Source: an uncultured Pelosinus sp.
Lineage (GTDB): Bacteria > Bacillota > Negativicutes > Sporomusales > Acetonemataceae
DNA: 39,567 nt
Direction: 5' to 3'
Assembly (NCBI GenBank): GCA_900542835.1
Contig: UQPB01000030.1
Coordinates: 1-39,567 of the forward strand
The notes below the pieces were generated by a model that saw only the letters and a program-made list of their open reading frames with translations, did not search any database and was not told where the DNA came from. Shown here in pieces: positions 17,527 to 25,503 of the stretch (the first letter of the stretch is position 1; each line of letters begins with the position of its first letter). The position numbers and the translations under genes were made by a program.

Positions 17527-17762
17527 GCATTACTCTCCTTACCATAGTTTTACTATTCGATCCCAGACCGGGTAATCCTGCCGGCGCCCGGCCGAAACCG
17601 GCAGCCCGGCTGCTCCGGCAACGCTGCCTCATTCGCGGAAACAGTCGGCGAATAGCCGCCGTCGGCTGAACTTACCCGCCTAAAACCCGGAGAGCCGACG
17701 CAGGAAACTCCGTCCCAAATAAGACCGACGCGTCCCGCCTCCGGGACATTATCAATCGCTGG

Positions 17763-19628
17763 TTACTTCTTTTTCAGCTTTCTGGCGACAGTCGATTTGC
17801 CAACGCCTAATTTTTCAGCCGCTTTGCGGATACTGCCGGTTTCCGCAACAGCCTTGCGGATAAGCTCCGTCTCATAGACGCCAACTCGGCTGTTCAGGTC
17901 GTCCGGGCCGGCGCCGGCCAGCACATTGGGAGCAATTTTGCGGATCAGTTTTTCCGTGTCCCGGTCATGCAGGTAAATATCTTTATAAAACAACAGCCGC
18001 TGGCAGAAATTCTGCAATTCACGCACATTGCCGGGCCACGTATAGCGAATCAGCAGCGGTGTCATTTGCTCAATCAGTGAAGCCGCCTGATCAAAACCGG
18101 TTGCGGACAGAAAATGGTTGCAGAGCAGCGGGATATCGCCGGGACGGTCGCGCAAGCTGGGAATTTCCAGGTACAGGACATTCAGCCGGTAGTACAAATC
18201 CTCACGCATTTTCTTGGTCTCGACCAATTCATTGGGGTCGCGGTTGGTGGCGGCCACAACCCGGATATTGACAGGAATAATTGTCTCGCCGCCTACCCGC
18301 AGCACCTCTTTCTCCTGCAGTACACGCAGCAAGCGTCCCTGCAGTTCCACTGGCAGCGCCTCAATCTCATCCAAGAAAACCGTACCCTCGTGCCCCAGCT
18401 CAAACAGCCCCAGCTTTCCCTTGCGCTTTGCGCCGGTAAACGCGCCTTCATCATAGCCGAACAATTCGCTTTCCAGCAGCGTTGGCGGCAATGCGGCGCA
18501 GTTAATGGCAACAAACGGATGCTGACGGCGGGCGCCGGCATTGTGAATGCCCTGGGCGAACATTTCCTTGCCGCTGCCGGACGGACCATAAATTAAGACG
18601 GTCAAATCAGAAGAAGCAAAATTTTTCGCCATTAACTTGGTCTCTGCCAGAGCCGTCGCGGTACCGATAATGTCCTCCAGATGGTACCTCGCCTTAAAAT
18701 GCGATTTGGTCAGTTCGCGGCGCAGCCGCTGCTCGACTTTTACGACTCGCGATACATCCTGGAAGGTAGCTACTGCTCCCAATACTTCCGTACCGACTTT
18801 GACCGGTACGCGGTTCGTTACAATCCGTGTGCTGCCGATATCCTGAAGCTGACCGATTTCCCGGTGTCCGGTCCTAAGCACCTGGGTTAAGCGGGAATTG
18901 GGAATTACCTCGCTGGCACGTTTGCCAATCAGCGAATCGGCGCTGACTCGCAGCATGTGCTCGGCAGCAGCATTGATAATTTCGATATTCTCGCAGGAAT
19001 CAACGGCAATAATACCGTCATAGGCAGAATCAAGAATTGCTTTCAGGCGGTGCGCCCGCCGTTTTTCCTCACGGCGCAGGTTCGCTGCCGCTTCAGCCCG
19101 GTGCAGCGAATCGCGTATGGTGTTTTCACCGGTACGCAAGAATACGCTCGGCAGTCCGTAACGATTGGCCAGCTGAATGCTGGGCCCGCCGCCGACAACG
19201 CAATACTGTCCTTCCGCCGCCAGCGATTCAAGGCGTTTGTCGACATAGTTCAGGTCGGAAAAGACGATTTCCGTAATCTTAATATTCATTGTCCGCTCCA
19301 GCAGCGGCAAGCCGGTAAGCGGTCTTTCAAACAAGGTGATCGCAATCCTGGGGCTGATCCGCCGCGCCTCATCCAGGCATTCCATAATATCGTATAAACC
19401 GGAGTCAGCCCTGATCACCGGTACATCGCAATGACGGGCAATTACGCCGGCAGTACCGCCGCGGCTGATAAAAACATCAACCTCCGGCTCCCCCAGCCCG
19501 TCGATAATGCTGCAGGCATGCTCCATCCAGCCTTCATACACTTCCACCGTTATTCCCATATCGGCGGCGATTGATTCGATAGCAAGGCCCAGATCGCGAA
19601 AAGGCGATATTGCTACAATGCGGCTCAT
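17763..19628 (-). CDS. Sigma-54-dependent activator with PrpR-type sensor domain
   Basis: The 621-aa bacterial enhancer-binding protein begins with a PrpR_N-like ligand domain (about 1-175, with FISRGGTAG at 53-61). A PAS domain follows (about 195-295), then an AAA+ domain with Walker A GPSGSGKE (348-355), the sigma-54 contact loop GAFTGA (395-400) and Walker B VFLDEIE (417-423). A Fis-type helix-turn-helix ends the protein (about 596-616). GGGGGAG lies before ATG 19628. It is divergent from a CoA-transferase gene with a -24/-12 promoter and lies near an HMG-CoA-lyase/transporter operon with a perfect one. It is therefore the likely activator of both. PrpR domains sense organic acids or their products; the signal here is probably the acid being degraded. 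Confidence 0.93.
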   Translation of the reverse strand: MSRIVAISPFRDLGLAIESIAADMGITVEVYEGWMEHACSIIDGLGEPEVDVFISRGGTAGVIARHCDVPVIRADSGLYDIMECLDEARRISPRIAITLFERPLTGLPLLERTMNIKITEIVFSDLNYVDKRLESLAAEGQYCVVGGGPSIQLANRYGLPSVFLRTGENTIRDSLHRAEAAANLRREEKRRAHRLKAILDSAYDGIIAVDSCENIEIINAAAEHMLRVSADSLIGKRASEVIPNSRLTQVLRTGHREIGQLQDIGSTRIVTNRVPVKVGTEVLGAVATFQDVSRVVKVEQRLRRELTKSHFKARYHLEDIIGTATALAETKLMAKNFASSDLTVLIYGPSGSGKEMFAQGIHNAGARRQHPFVAINCAALPPTLLESELFGYDEGAFTGAKRKGKLGLFELGHEGTVFLDEIEALPVELQGRLLRVLQEKEVLRVGGETIIPVNIRVVAATNRDPNELVETKKMREDLYYRLNVLYLEIPSLRDRPGDIPLLCNHFLSATGFDQAASLIEQMTPLLIRYTWPGNVRELQNFCQRLLFYKDIYLHDRDTEKLIRKIAPNVLAGAGPDDLNSRVGVYETELIRKAVAETGSIRKAAEKLGVGKSTVARKLKKK

Positions 19629-19699
19629 GCGTCGTCTCCCCCATCAGTCATGTATTATGGCATATTCCCTGTCGGCAGCCGATATCCTGCTCCCTCAGC

Positions 19700-19715
19700 C
19701 GGCATGAATCTTGCA
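19700..19715 (+). promoter_or_regulatory. Sigma-54 promoter of the CoA-transferase gene
   Basis: CGGCATGAATCTTGCA has the invariant GG (19701-19702) and GC (19713-19714) exactly 10 nt apart and a perfect TTGCA. The start of transcription should be near 19726, 26 nt before the ATG. Confidence 0.7.
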
Positions 19716-19751
19716 GTAATAATCAGACATACGATACGGGGAGGGATAGCG

Positions 19752-20948
19752 ATGCAACGGATAGGAGCCTTGGAGGGTATTACAATTCTTGATTTGACGC
19801 GCGTTTTAGCCGGCCCGTTTTGCAGTATGATACTGGCGGACATGGGCGCTAACGTCATTAAAATCGAGGAAGCCGGCAAGGGTGCCGACGAACGGCAAAT
19901 GGGCCCGTTTCAAAATGGCGAAAGCGCCTATTACATGAATCTCAACCGCAACAAAAAAGGCATTACGCTTAATCTTAAAGCCGCTAAAGGCAAGGATTTG
20001 TTTAAGTCGCTGGTAAGGCAGGCGGATGTCGTCCTGGAAAACTACCGCCCGGGAACGATGACCAAGCTGGGCCTCGGCTATGATGTGTTGAAAGCAGTGA
20101 ATCCGGGCATTATTTACGCCGCTGTGTCCGGCTTTGGCCAATACGGCCCGTATACCAAACGCCCCGGCTATGATATTATCAGTCAGGCCATGAGCGGCCT
20201 GATGAGCACGACCGGCTGGCCCGGCGGCCATCCTACCCGCAGCGGCACCGCCATGGGCGACGTACTTGGCGGCCTTTCCGTCGCCATCGGCATTCTTGCC
20301 GCTTTGCACAACCGGTCCTATAGCGGCCAGGGGCAGCTGGTCGACGTGGCGCTGGTCGATTCGGCGGTTGCCAGCCTGGAGATCATTAATATGATCTACT
20401 TCACCGAACAGCGCCTGCCGCAGCGAATAGGCAACCGCTATGAATCGGTGTACCCCTACGACTCCTTTCAGGCCAAGGACGACCTGGTGATCATCGGCGG
20501 CGGCAACGATAAGCTTTGGGCGCTGTTCTGCACCCATATCGGCAAACCTCAGCTGATCGATCACCCTGACTACCAGCGTACCCGCGACCGCGTCCGGAAC
20601 CACGCAGCCGTTAAACAGATTGTCGAGGAATGGACGATGACAAAGACGGTCAGTGAAATTGTCGATGAATTACTGGCTGCCGGCATCCCTGCGGCACCGA
20701 TTTATACCATCGAGCAAGTCGCCCATGACCCGCACATAGCCGGCGCCAGAGAAATGTTCGTCCAGGTCGAGCATCCCCGGGCCGGCCTGACCACACTCAC
20801 CGGCCCCCATATCAAGCTTTCCGATACCAAGGCCGGCATCCGCACCCCGGCGCCGGCTCTGGGCCAGCATAACGAGGAAATCCTTGGCTCTATGCTCAAA
20901 CTGAGTCAGGCGGAAATCGACGCCTTAAAGGCGGACGGCGTTATCTAG
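19752..20948 (+). CDS. Class III (CaiB/BaiF) acyl-CoA transferase
   Basis: The 398-aa family III CoA-transferase moves CoA between carboxylic acids through an aspartyl-CoA thioester. The expected catalytic Asp is D170 in TAMGDVLGG. Other family blocks are LDLTRVLAGPF near 14-23, VIKIE at 35-39 and NKKGITLNLK at 67-76. ATG 19752 follows GGAGGG by 6 nt; the longer frame from 19650 would begin upstream of the sigma-54 promoter. Divergent from the PrpR-type activator and convergent with the HMG-CoA lyase operon, it probably activates the imported acid as its CoA ester. The actual acid is not identifiable. Confidence 0.92.
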   Translation: MQRIGALEGITILDLTRVLAGPFCSMILADMGANVIKIEEAGKGADERQMGPFQNGESAYYMNLNRNKKGITLNLKAAKGKDLFKSLVRQADVVLENYRPGTMTKLGLGYDVLKAVNPGIIYAAVSGFGQYGPYTKRPGYDIISQAMSGLMSTTGWPGGHPTRSGTAMGDVLGGLSVAIGILAALHNRSYSGQGQLVDVALVDSAVASLEIINMIYFTEQRLPQRIGNRYESVYPYDSFQAKDDLVIIGGGNDKLWALFCTHIGKPQLIDHPDYQRTRDRVRNHAAVKQIVEEWTMTKTVSEIVDELLAAGIPAAPIYTIEQVAHDPHIAGAREMFVQVEHPRAGLTTLTGPHIKLSDTKAGIRTPAPALGQHNEEILGSMLKLSQAEIDALKADGVI

Positions 20949-21042
20949 TATTTTGCTCGCCCTGAACCGCAAACGGCAGATGGCCAGTAGCTGCCGCCAT
21001 GCTGATTTAGCTTTTGCAGCCCCAGCGATTACGTTTGAGCCC

Positions 21043-21082
21043 CCGCCGCTTCGCCGCATTGCCCGGCAAGCGGCGGCTTTTT
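21043..21082 (+). terminator. Intrinsic terminator after the CoA-transferase gene
   Basis: A perfect 9-bp GC-rich stem CCGCCGCTT/AAGCGGCGG (21043-21051, 21068-21076) with 16-nt loop is followed by CTTTTT. It lies 94 nt past the stop codon. Confidence 0.85.
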
Positions 21083-21352
21083 GTCTCCGCTCCATCTCCC
21101 CCGCAATGTCCGGCCACAGCCGGACGAGCCATCATCCCCGCTCCCGTCTCCCCCGCAATGTCCGGCCGCAGCCGGACGAGCCGTCTCCCCGCTCCCGTCT
21201 CCCCGCGATGTTCGGCCACAGCCGGACGAGCGGTCTCCCTGCTCCGTCTCCGCCGCGATGTCCGGCCGCAGCCGGACGAGCCGTCTCCCCGCTCGCGTCT
21301 CCCCCGCGATGTCCGGTCGCAGCCGGACGAGCCGTCATCCCCGCTCCGCCAC
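21083..21352. repeat. Five-unit tandem repeat (~51 bp) with internal hairpins
   Basis: Five near-identical units of 50-52 bp can be aligned on the core ATGTCCGGCCGCAGCCGGAC, which begins at 21106, 21158, 21208, 21258 and 21309. Every core contains the hairpin TCCGGC-NNNN-GCCGGA (TTCGGC in unit 3). A C-rich linker of the type GTCTCCCCGCTCC joins them. All frames across the array are open by composition, but the low-complexity Pro/Arg/Ser translations have no start signals, so it is treated as noncoding. It fills the space between two convergent genes. Confidence 0.85.
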
Positions 21353-21360
21353 CAGCCCGT

Positions 21361-21486
21361 AAAAACGCGCTGAGATGCCCCAGATGCTAGGCAGCCCCGC
21401 CGCGCCCGCTGCGACGCGTACTGGAAGTACGCGAGCAAGGGCACGGCGGGGCTAACAACGCAGATGGGGTATATCAGCGCGTTTTT
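21361..21486. repeat. Palindromic intergenic element, copy B, acting as terminator
   Basis: A 126-bp long-range inverted repeat: outer arms AAAAACGCGCTGA (21361-21373) and TCAGCGCGTTTTT (21474-21486), next GCCCCGCCG/CGGCGGGGC, and a central hairpin CGCGTAC-tggaa-GTACGCG (21415-21433). It shares AGATGCTAGGCAG and AACAACGCAGATGGGGT with copy A at 12.5 kb. The right arm overlaps the stop codon of the DASS transporter. Each strand ends in TTTTT after the stem, so it may terminate transcription from both sides. Confidence 0.7.
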
Positions 21487-22885
21487 ACCAGAGGGAGAGG
21501 AGACGCCACCACACCCCGCCAACCCCCAGCCAAATCGCCATATTAACCAGCGATGCCAGAAACCCCAGCCGCCACCAGGCTTTTTGATCGACGTAACCCG
21601 CCCCGAAGTAAATGGGAGCTGTTCCTGTCGAATAGTGGGTCAGACCACCGCAAAGATTCGAGATAAAACCCAGTCCCAACGCGGTGAGGTAGAGCGGCGC
21701 GCCTGTTGATACCGCCACAGCCAGGAAAGCAGGATACATGGCTGTCACATGTGCAGTCAGGCTGGCAAAGCCGTAATGAGCGTACATATAGACAATATAC
21801 AGAATAAGTAAAGCCGGAATCCAGGAAACGCCGCTCAGATTGGCGCTGACGGTTTTGGCAAACCAGGGAATAAATCCCAGAGTATTCAGAAAACTCGCCA
21901 TGCCGACAAGACCGCCCATCCAGATCAGCGTATCCCAAGGCCCCTTATCGTCCAGTATGTCCTTCCAGGATAAAACCTCTGTTATCAGCAGTACGCATAC
22001 GCCCATTAACGCAACCAGCGTAGCGTTCATTCTGGTAAAGCTGGCTGAACTCCATAACAGCAGCGTCGCGATAAATACGCCAAGCACCACTTTTTCGTCA
22101 GCGGAAAGCTTACCCCGCTTTTCCAGCTCGCGGGCGGCAAGCCATTTCGCCTCCGGTGTATGCTTCAACTCCGGCGGATACAGCTTATAGATGAAATACG
22201 GCATGACAATAAGTGCAATCAGGCCGGGAACCGAGGCCGCCAAAGCCCAGATTCCCCAGTTGATATCAATATTGGCAATCTTTTTTGCCAGAGACGCCAC
22301 CAGCGGATTAGCCGCCATCGCCGTCATAAACATTGCCGAAGTAATGACATTGGCCTGAAACTGCGTAAGCATCAAGTAGCCGCCAATACGGCGGGCGGTG
22401 GGGCCGGGCTCGGAATCAAAAGCGGAACAGAGGCTGCGGACGATCGGATATAAAACACCGCCGCCCCTGGCGGTATTGGAGGGAGTAGCCGGAGCCAGGA
22501 TAAAGTCACTGATGGCCAGTACATAGCCCAGTTTCAGGGTGCTGTCACCGATCGCACGCATCAGCAGATAGGCGATTCGACTGCCAAGGCCGGTTTTTAT
22601 AAAACTGCGTGCGAACAGAAAGGCACAGACAATCAGCCAAATTGTCGGATCGGCAAAGGCTGACAGCGCTTGCGGCACTGTCAGCGTGTTCGTCATGGCG
22701 GTTACGGTAATACCGATTAGAGCCATGGCGCCCATCGGCAGCGGCTGCATAATAATGCCGGCGATGGTGGCCACAAAAATGGCCAGAAGCTGCCATGCCT
22801 GCGGTTTCAGTCCAGCCGGTACCGGCATCAGCCAAATCGCCGCGCCAATAAGAAAAACCGCCAGAAAAGCCTTCCATTTACCCAT
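21485..22885 (-). CDS. DASS-family dicarboxylate/anion symporter (CitT/YflS-like)
   Basis: The 466-aa membrane protein is of the divalent anion:sodium symporter family, with about 11-13 hydrophobic segments. The family's two substrate/sodium loops are visible: APATPSNTARGGG (about 132-144) and GGLTHYSTGTAPIYFGAGY near 417-435. Length and motifs match bacterial 2-oxoglutarate/malate or citrate/succinate carriers. AGGAG precedes ATG 22885. It starts 25 nt after the HMG-CoA-lyase-like stop, so both are read from the sigma-54 promoter at 23909-23924. It presumably imports the dicarboxylate that this gene set degrades. Confidence 0.88.
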   Translation of the reverse strand: MGKWKAFLAVFLIGAAIWLMPVPAGLKPQAWQLLAIFVATIAGIIMQPLPMGAMALIGITVTAMTNTLTVPQALSAFADPTIWLIVCAFLFARSFIKTGLGSRIAYLLMRAIGDSTLKLGYVLAISDFILAPATPSNTARGGGVLYPIVRSLCSAFDSEPGPTARRIGGYLMLTQFQANVITSAMFMTAMAANPLVASLAKKIANIDINWGIWALAASVPGLIALIVMPYFIYKLYPPELKHTPEAKWLAARELEKRGKLSADEKVVLGVFIATLLLWSSASFTRMNATLVALMGVCVLLITEVLSWKDILDDKGPWDTLIWMGGLVGMASFLNTLGFIPWFAKTVSANLSGVSWIPALLILYIVYMYAHYGFASLTAHVTAMYPAFLAVAVSTGAPLYLTALGLGFISNLCGGLTHYSTGTAPIYFGAGYVDQKAWWRLGFLASLVNMAIWLGVGGVWWRLLSLW

Positions 22886-22910
22886 TCGCTCACTCTCCTT
22901 ACGCGTTCCC

Positions 22911-23819
22911 TTAAAACCAATTATAGAGCTTTGCTTTTGCCATATGACTTGATAAGGGTGCGTCCACCTTTTCGCCTACCACCTCCACGACTTGCAGCAG
23001 TTTTGTCAGATCAACCCCGGTATCAATCCCCATGCCGGCAAGCATATTGACCATATCTTCCGTTGCCGTATTGCCGGCGGCTCCCGGCGCGAACGGGCAG
23101 CCGCCCAAGCCGCCGACCGAGCTTTCGAAATCGGTTATGCCTGCTTTTATACCGGCCAGGGTGTTTGCCAGCCCCATGCCGCGGGTATCATGCAGATGAA
23201 GCGCGAACTGTACTCCGTTAAACTCTGTCTGCAGTCCGCTCGCCAGCGCATACACCCGGTCAGGAGTCGCCACACCGATTGTATCGGCTAATACCAGCTT
23301 TTTGACTCCCATTGCCGTAATTTTTGCCGCCAGTTCCTCCACCGCGTCAGCCGGCACCCAGCCGCTGAACGGGCAGGCAAACGCAGTGGCAAGATCAACC
23401 CGTATTGCCATGCCGGGCAGAGCGTCGATTATTTTAGCGATCTCCGCCAGCGACTGTTCATGCGTCCGGTTGATATTCGCTTTATTGTGGGCAGCGCTCA
23501 CTGACACAACGCAGGCCACTTCCCGAATGCCGGCCTCCCAGGCGGACCGGGCCCCTTTCAGGTTTGCCACCAGCGCGCTGCCATGAACCTGATCGCCATA
23601 TTCAGCCAGAACGGCTTCACAAACCGCCGCCGCATCCGCCAATTGCGGGATTGCCTTCGGGGAAACAAACGAGGTCAGCTCCAACCGCCTTAAACCGGCC
23701 TTGATCAGACCGCCGATAATCTCGACCTTATCACTGGTGGCAATAAAAGTTTGCACATTCTGAAAACCGTCTCTGGAGCCAACTTCGGTAATGCTGACGC
23801 TCTGCGCTTCAATTTGCAT
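22911..23819 (-). CDS. Hydroxymethylglutaryl-CoA lyase-like enzyme
   Basis: The 302-aa DRE-TIM metallolyase has the N-terminal GSRDG (14-18, with catalytic R16 and metal ligand D17), metal-binding H208 and H210 in LHLHDTRG, and the HMG-CoA-lyase signature SSVGGLGGCPFAPG with catalytic C241. HMG-CoA lyase splits 3-hydroxy-3-methylglutaryl-CoA into acetyl-CoA and acetoacetate; related lyases act on other 3-hydroxyacyl-CoA esters. It is the first gene of a sigma-54-controlled operon with a dicarboxylate carrier and lies near a CoA-transferase. This context suggests use of an external hydroxy-dicarboxylic acid rather than leucine breakdown, as no leucine-pathway genes are present. Confidence 0.88.
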   Translation of the reverse strand: MQIEAQSVSITEVGSRDGFQNVQTFIATSDKVEIIGGLIKAGLRRLELTSFVSPKAIPQLADAAAVCEAVLAEYGDQVHGSALVANLKGARSAWEAGIREVACVVSVSAAHNKANINRTHEQSLAEIAKIIDALPGMAIRVDLATAFACPFSGWVPADAVEELAAKITAMGVKKLVLADTIGVATPDRVYALASGLQTEFNGVQFALHLHDTRGMGLANTLAGIKAGITDFESSVGGLGGCPFAPGAAGNTATEDMVNMLAGMGIDTGVDLTKLLQVVEVVGEKVDAPLSSHMAKAKLYNWF

Positions 23820-23908
23820 ATGAAACCTCCCTGCTAAAATTGGACTGCGCTAATTTTGAGCCCGGACCACAAGACCTGACTTGGGCTCCGGCCCCGCTTA
23901 TTCTACTA

Positions 23909-23924
23909 TGCAAAAAACGTGCCA
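23909..23924 (-). promoter_or_regulatory. Perfect-consensus sigma-54 promoter of the lyase/transporter operon
   Basis: On the - strand TGGCACGTTTTTTGCA matches the -24/-12 consensus at every defined position (GG and GC 10 nt apart). Transcription should begin near 23898, giving a 78-nt leader. The leader contains a small hairpin (GAGCCC paired with GGGCTC, about 23857-23888). Confidence 0.85.
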
Positions 23925-24009
23925 GCAGACAGGGAATTACTATTTAGAGCAATGCCTGATCCGCTGATGCCGGCCAGGCTGCCTGCAGTCTCATCGCGTC
24001 CCGCTTTCA

Positions 24010-24022
24010 GGACGATTCGTCC
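24010..24022. promoter_or_regulatory. Candidate activator binding site
   Basis: GGACGATTCGTCC is a perfect inverted repeat (6+1+6) about 86 bp upstream of the -24 element, a usual distance for an enhancer-binding-protein site. No clear copy was found upstream of the CoA-transferase promoter, where the only palindrome seen is TCGGCAGCCGA (19672-19682). The role is inferred. Confidence 0.35.
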
Positions 24023-24060
24023 CTGCATTAGGACGCAGCCGCCAGTCCGCCGCAGCCAAA

Positions 24061-24220
24061 AGAAAAAATCCGGCGAAACTCTCTCCCTTCAGCCTGAACC
24101 GGTTAGAGCAACGCCGGAAAATCGACCGTCAGCAGCCACCGTTCAGGGCAGGAGAACAGTGCCTCGACCGGATTCGCCTGGCGGGCGGTCTGGGCGCTGT
24201 CCTGAGAGTTTCGCCGGATT
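24061..24220 (-). repeat. Long rod-like inverted repeat ending in a T tract, after the PPi-PFK gene
   Basis: Perfect 17-bp arms (24067-24083 and 24204-24220) enclose 120 nt that themselves fold into further imperfect stems. On the - strand the second arm is followed by TTTTCTTTT, so the structure can terminate the gene that stops at 24270. The loop is much larger than in an ordinary terminator, so a structured RNA or a mobile palindromic unit is also possible. Confidence 0.6.
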
Positions 24221-24269
24221 ATTTCCTCTTACCAAAGACAAAGTTCAGTTAAATACCGCGGCAGCGAAG

Positions 24270-25481
24270 CTAAGCGTTGAGCAGCCTGGCGACGCGGGGC
24301 GCGCGCAGCAGCGACGGCGACGGCAGTCCCGAGCCCAGCAGCGGCCGCACATAATATTTAAACGCGTCGGTTACATGATTGCCCGCCGCATTGATAAACT
24401 CGTCCGGCATCAGCTTGGTCCTGCCGGCAACCTCGCAGAGATCAAGCAGACGGTAGTCGACGGAATAATAACCGGTACGTTCGATCGCCATTGAGCCGTC
24501 AAGATTCTTCCATAGGGCAATCTGCACGGCCCGCTCGCCGACCTCCCGCGCCTCATGCTGATCGACATCGGATACACAACCGATAAAGGAGCGTTGCAAA
24601 TAGCCGAACGTATCGGCGCGAACGCGGGAAATTCTTAGCTTCTCCTTGATCTCGCGGCTCAGCAGGTCGCCAAGGGCGCCGGTGCCGGAAAAGGTGCGGT
24701 TGCCGTGGGCATCGACATCGAGGTTGCTGACCAGCGACTCGATGACCGGCGTGCCGCCGGCCTTGCGGATACCTTCGGACACGGCAATCACGCAGACGCC
24801 GTTACGGTCGTACACCTGCTTGACATCTGTCAAAAATTGCTCCATCCGGAACTCGCGCTCCGGCAGATAGATCAGGTGAGGCCCGTCCTCGGGATATTTC
24901 TGGGCAATGGCCGAGGCGGCGGTGAGAAAGCCGGCGTTGCGGCCCATGACGACGCCGATATAAATGCCTGAAAGCGCCCTGACATCGAGATTAGCCCCCA
25001 TAAACGCCTGGGCGACAAACCGCGCCGCCGACCCGTAGCCGGGGGTATGATCGTTGCCGGTCAGGTCATTATCAATGGTTTTCGGCACATGGATCGCCCG
25101 CATATCATAGTTGGCCAGTTTGGCCTCTTCACTGACAATGCGGACGGTATCGGCGGAATCATTGCCGCCGATGTAGAAAAAGTAGCGGACATCGTGCGCT
25201 TTCAGCACTTTAAAAATTTCCCGGCAATAGGCGCTGTCCGGCTTGACTCGCGTCGACAGCAGCCCCGACGACGGCGTCAGCGCCACCTGCTCCAGATTAT
25301 GGCTGGTTTCCTGGGTTAAATCGAGAAAATCTTCGTCGATAATACCCTGAACGCCTCTCACCGCGCCGTATACTTTCGTTACCTGCGGATATTTCCGCGC
25401 CTCCAGCACAATGCCGGCCAAGGTTTGATTAATAACCGCCGTCGGGCCGCCGCCCTGAGCGATCAGTACTTTTCCTGTCAT
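24270..25481 (-). CDS. pfp: PPi-type 6-phosphofructokinase
   Basis: The 403-aa product is a longer phosphofructokinase-family enzyme. The nucleotide loop reads GGNDS (105-109) instead of the GGDGS of ATP enzymes. The catalytic segment reads PKTIDND (133-139), where Lys replaces the Gly of ATP enzymes; both changes mark pyrophosphate-dependent PFKs. It would interconvert fructose 6-phosphate and fructose 1,6-bisphosphate reversibly using PPi. ATG 25481 has AGGAG 8 nt upstream; the frame extends to 25490. It starts 22 nt after the PHP gene stop and probably shares its transcript. Some relatives use other sugar phosphates, so the substrate needs proof. Confidence 0.88.
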   Translation of the reverse strand: MTGKVLIAQGGGPTAVINQTLAGIVLEARKYPQVTKVYGAVRGVQGIIDEDFLDLTQETSHNLEQVALTPSSGLLSTRVKPDSAYCREIFKVLKAHDVRYFFYIGGNDSADTVRIVSEEAKLANYDMRAIHVPKTIDNDLTGNDHTPGYGSAARFVAQAFMGANLDVRALSGIYIGVVMGRNAGFLTAASAIAQKYPEDGPHLIYLPEREFRMEQFLTDVKQVYDRNGVCVIAVSEGIRKAGGTPVIESLVSNLDVDAHGNRTFSGTGALGDLLSREIKEKLRISRVRADTFGYLQRSFIGCVSDVDQHEAREVGERAVQIALWKNLDGSMAIERTGYYSVDYRLLDLCEVAGRTKLMPDEFINAAGNHVTDAFKYYVRPLLGSGLPSPSLLRAPRVARLLNA

Positions 25482-25503
25482 GCTACACACTCCTGCAGAT
25501 TTT

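Noticed and set aside
21083..21352. CRISPR array
   Set aside because: The units are near-identical over their full 50-52 bp; there are no unique spacers and no cas genes in the window.
20953..21390. Open + strand frame of 145 codons over the tandem repeats
   Set aside because: It lies after the CoA-transferase stop and runs through that gene's terminator into the repeat array. Its Pro/Arg/Ser-rich translation only mirrors the repeat units, other frames are equally open, and there is no RBS.
23849..23862. Second GG-N10-GC match upstream of the HMG-CoA-lyase-like gene
   Set aside because: Only the GG/GC spacing fits; the rest deviates from consensus, and a perfect site exists 60 bp upstream.
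24061..24223. Glycine riboswitch suggested by a CTCTCAGGACAG-like string
   Set aside because: The conserved purine-rich core and the usual CAGGCAAAAGGAC block are missing, and the structure lies downstream of a PFK gene rather than before glycine genes.
23919..24494. 191-codon + strand ORF next to the PPi-PFK gene
   Set aside because: It crosses the sigma-54 promoter flank and the long inverted repeat and overlaps the 3' end of the PFK gene antisense. The translation has no domain and no start signal.
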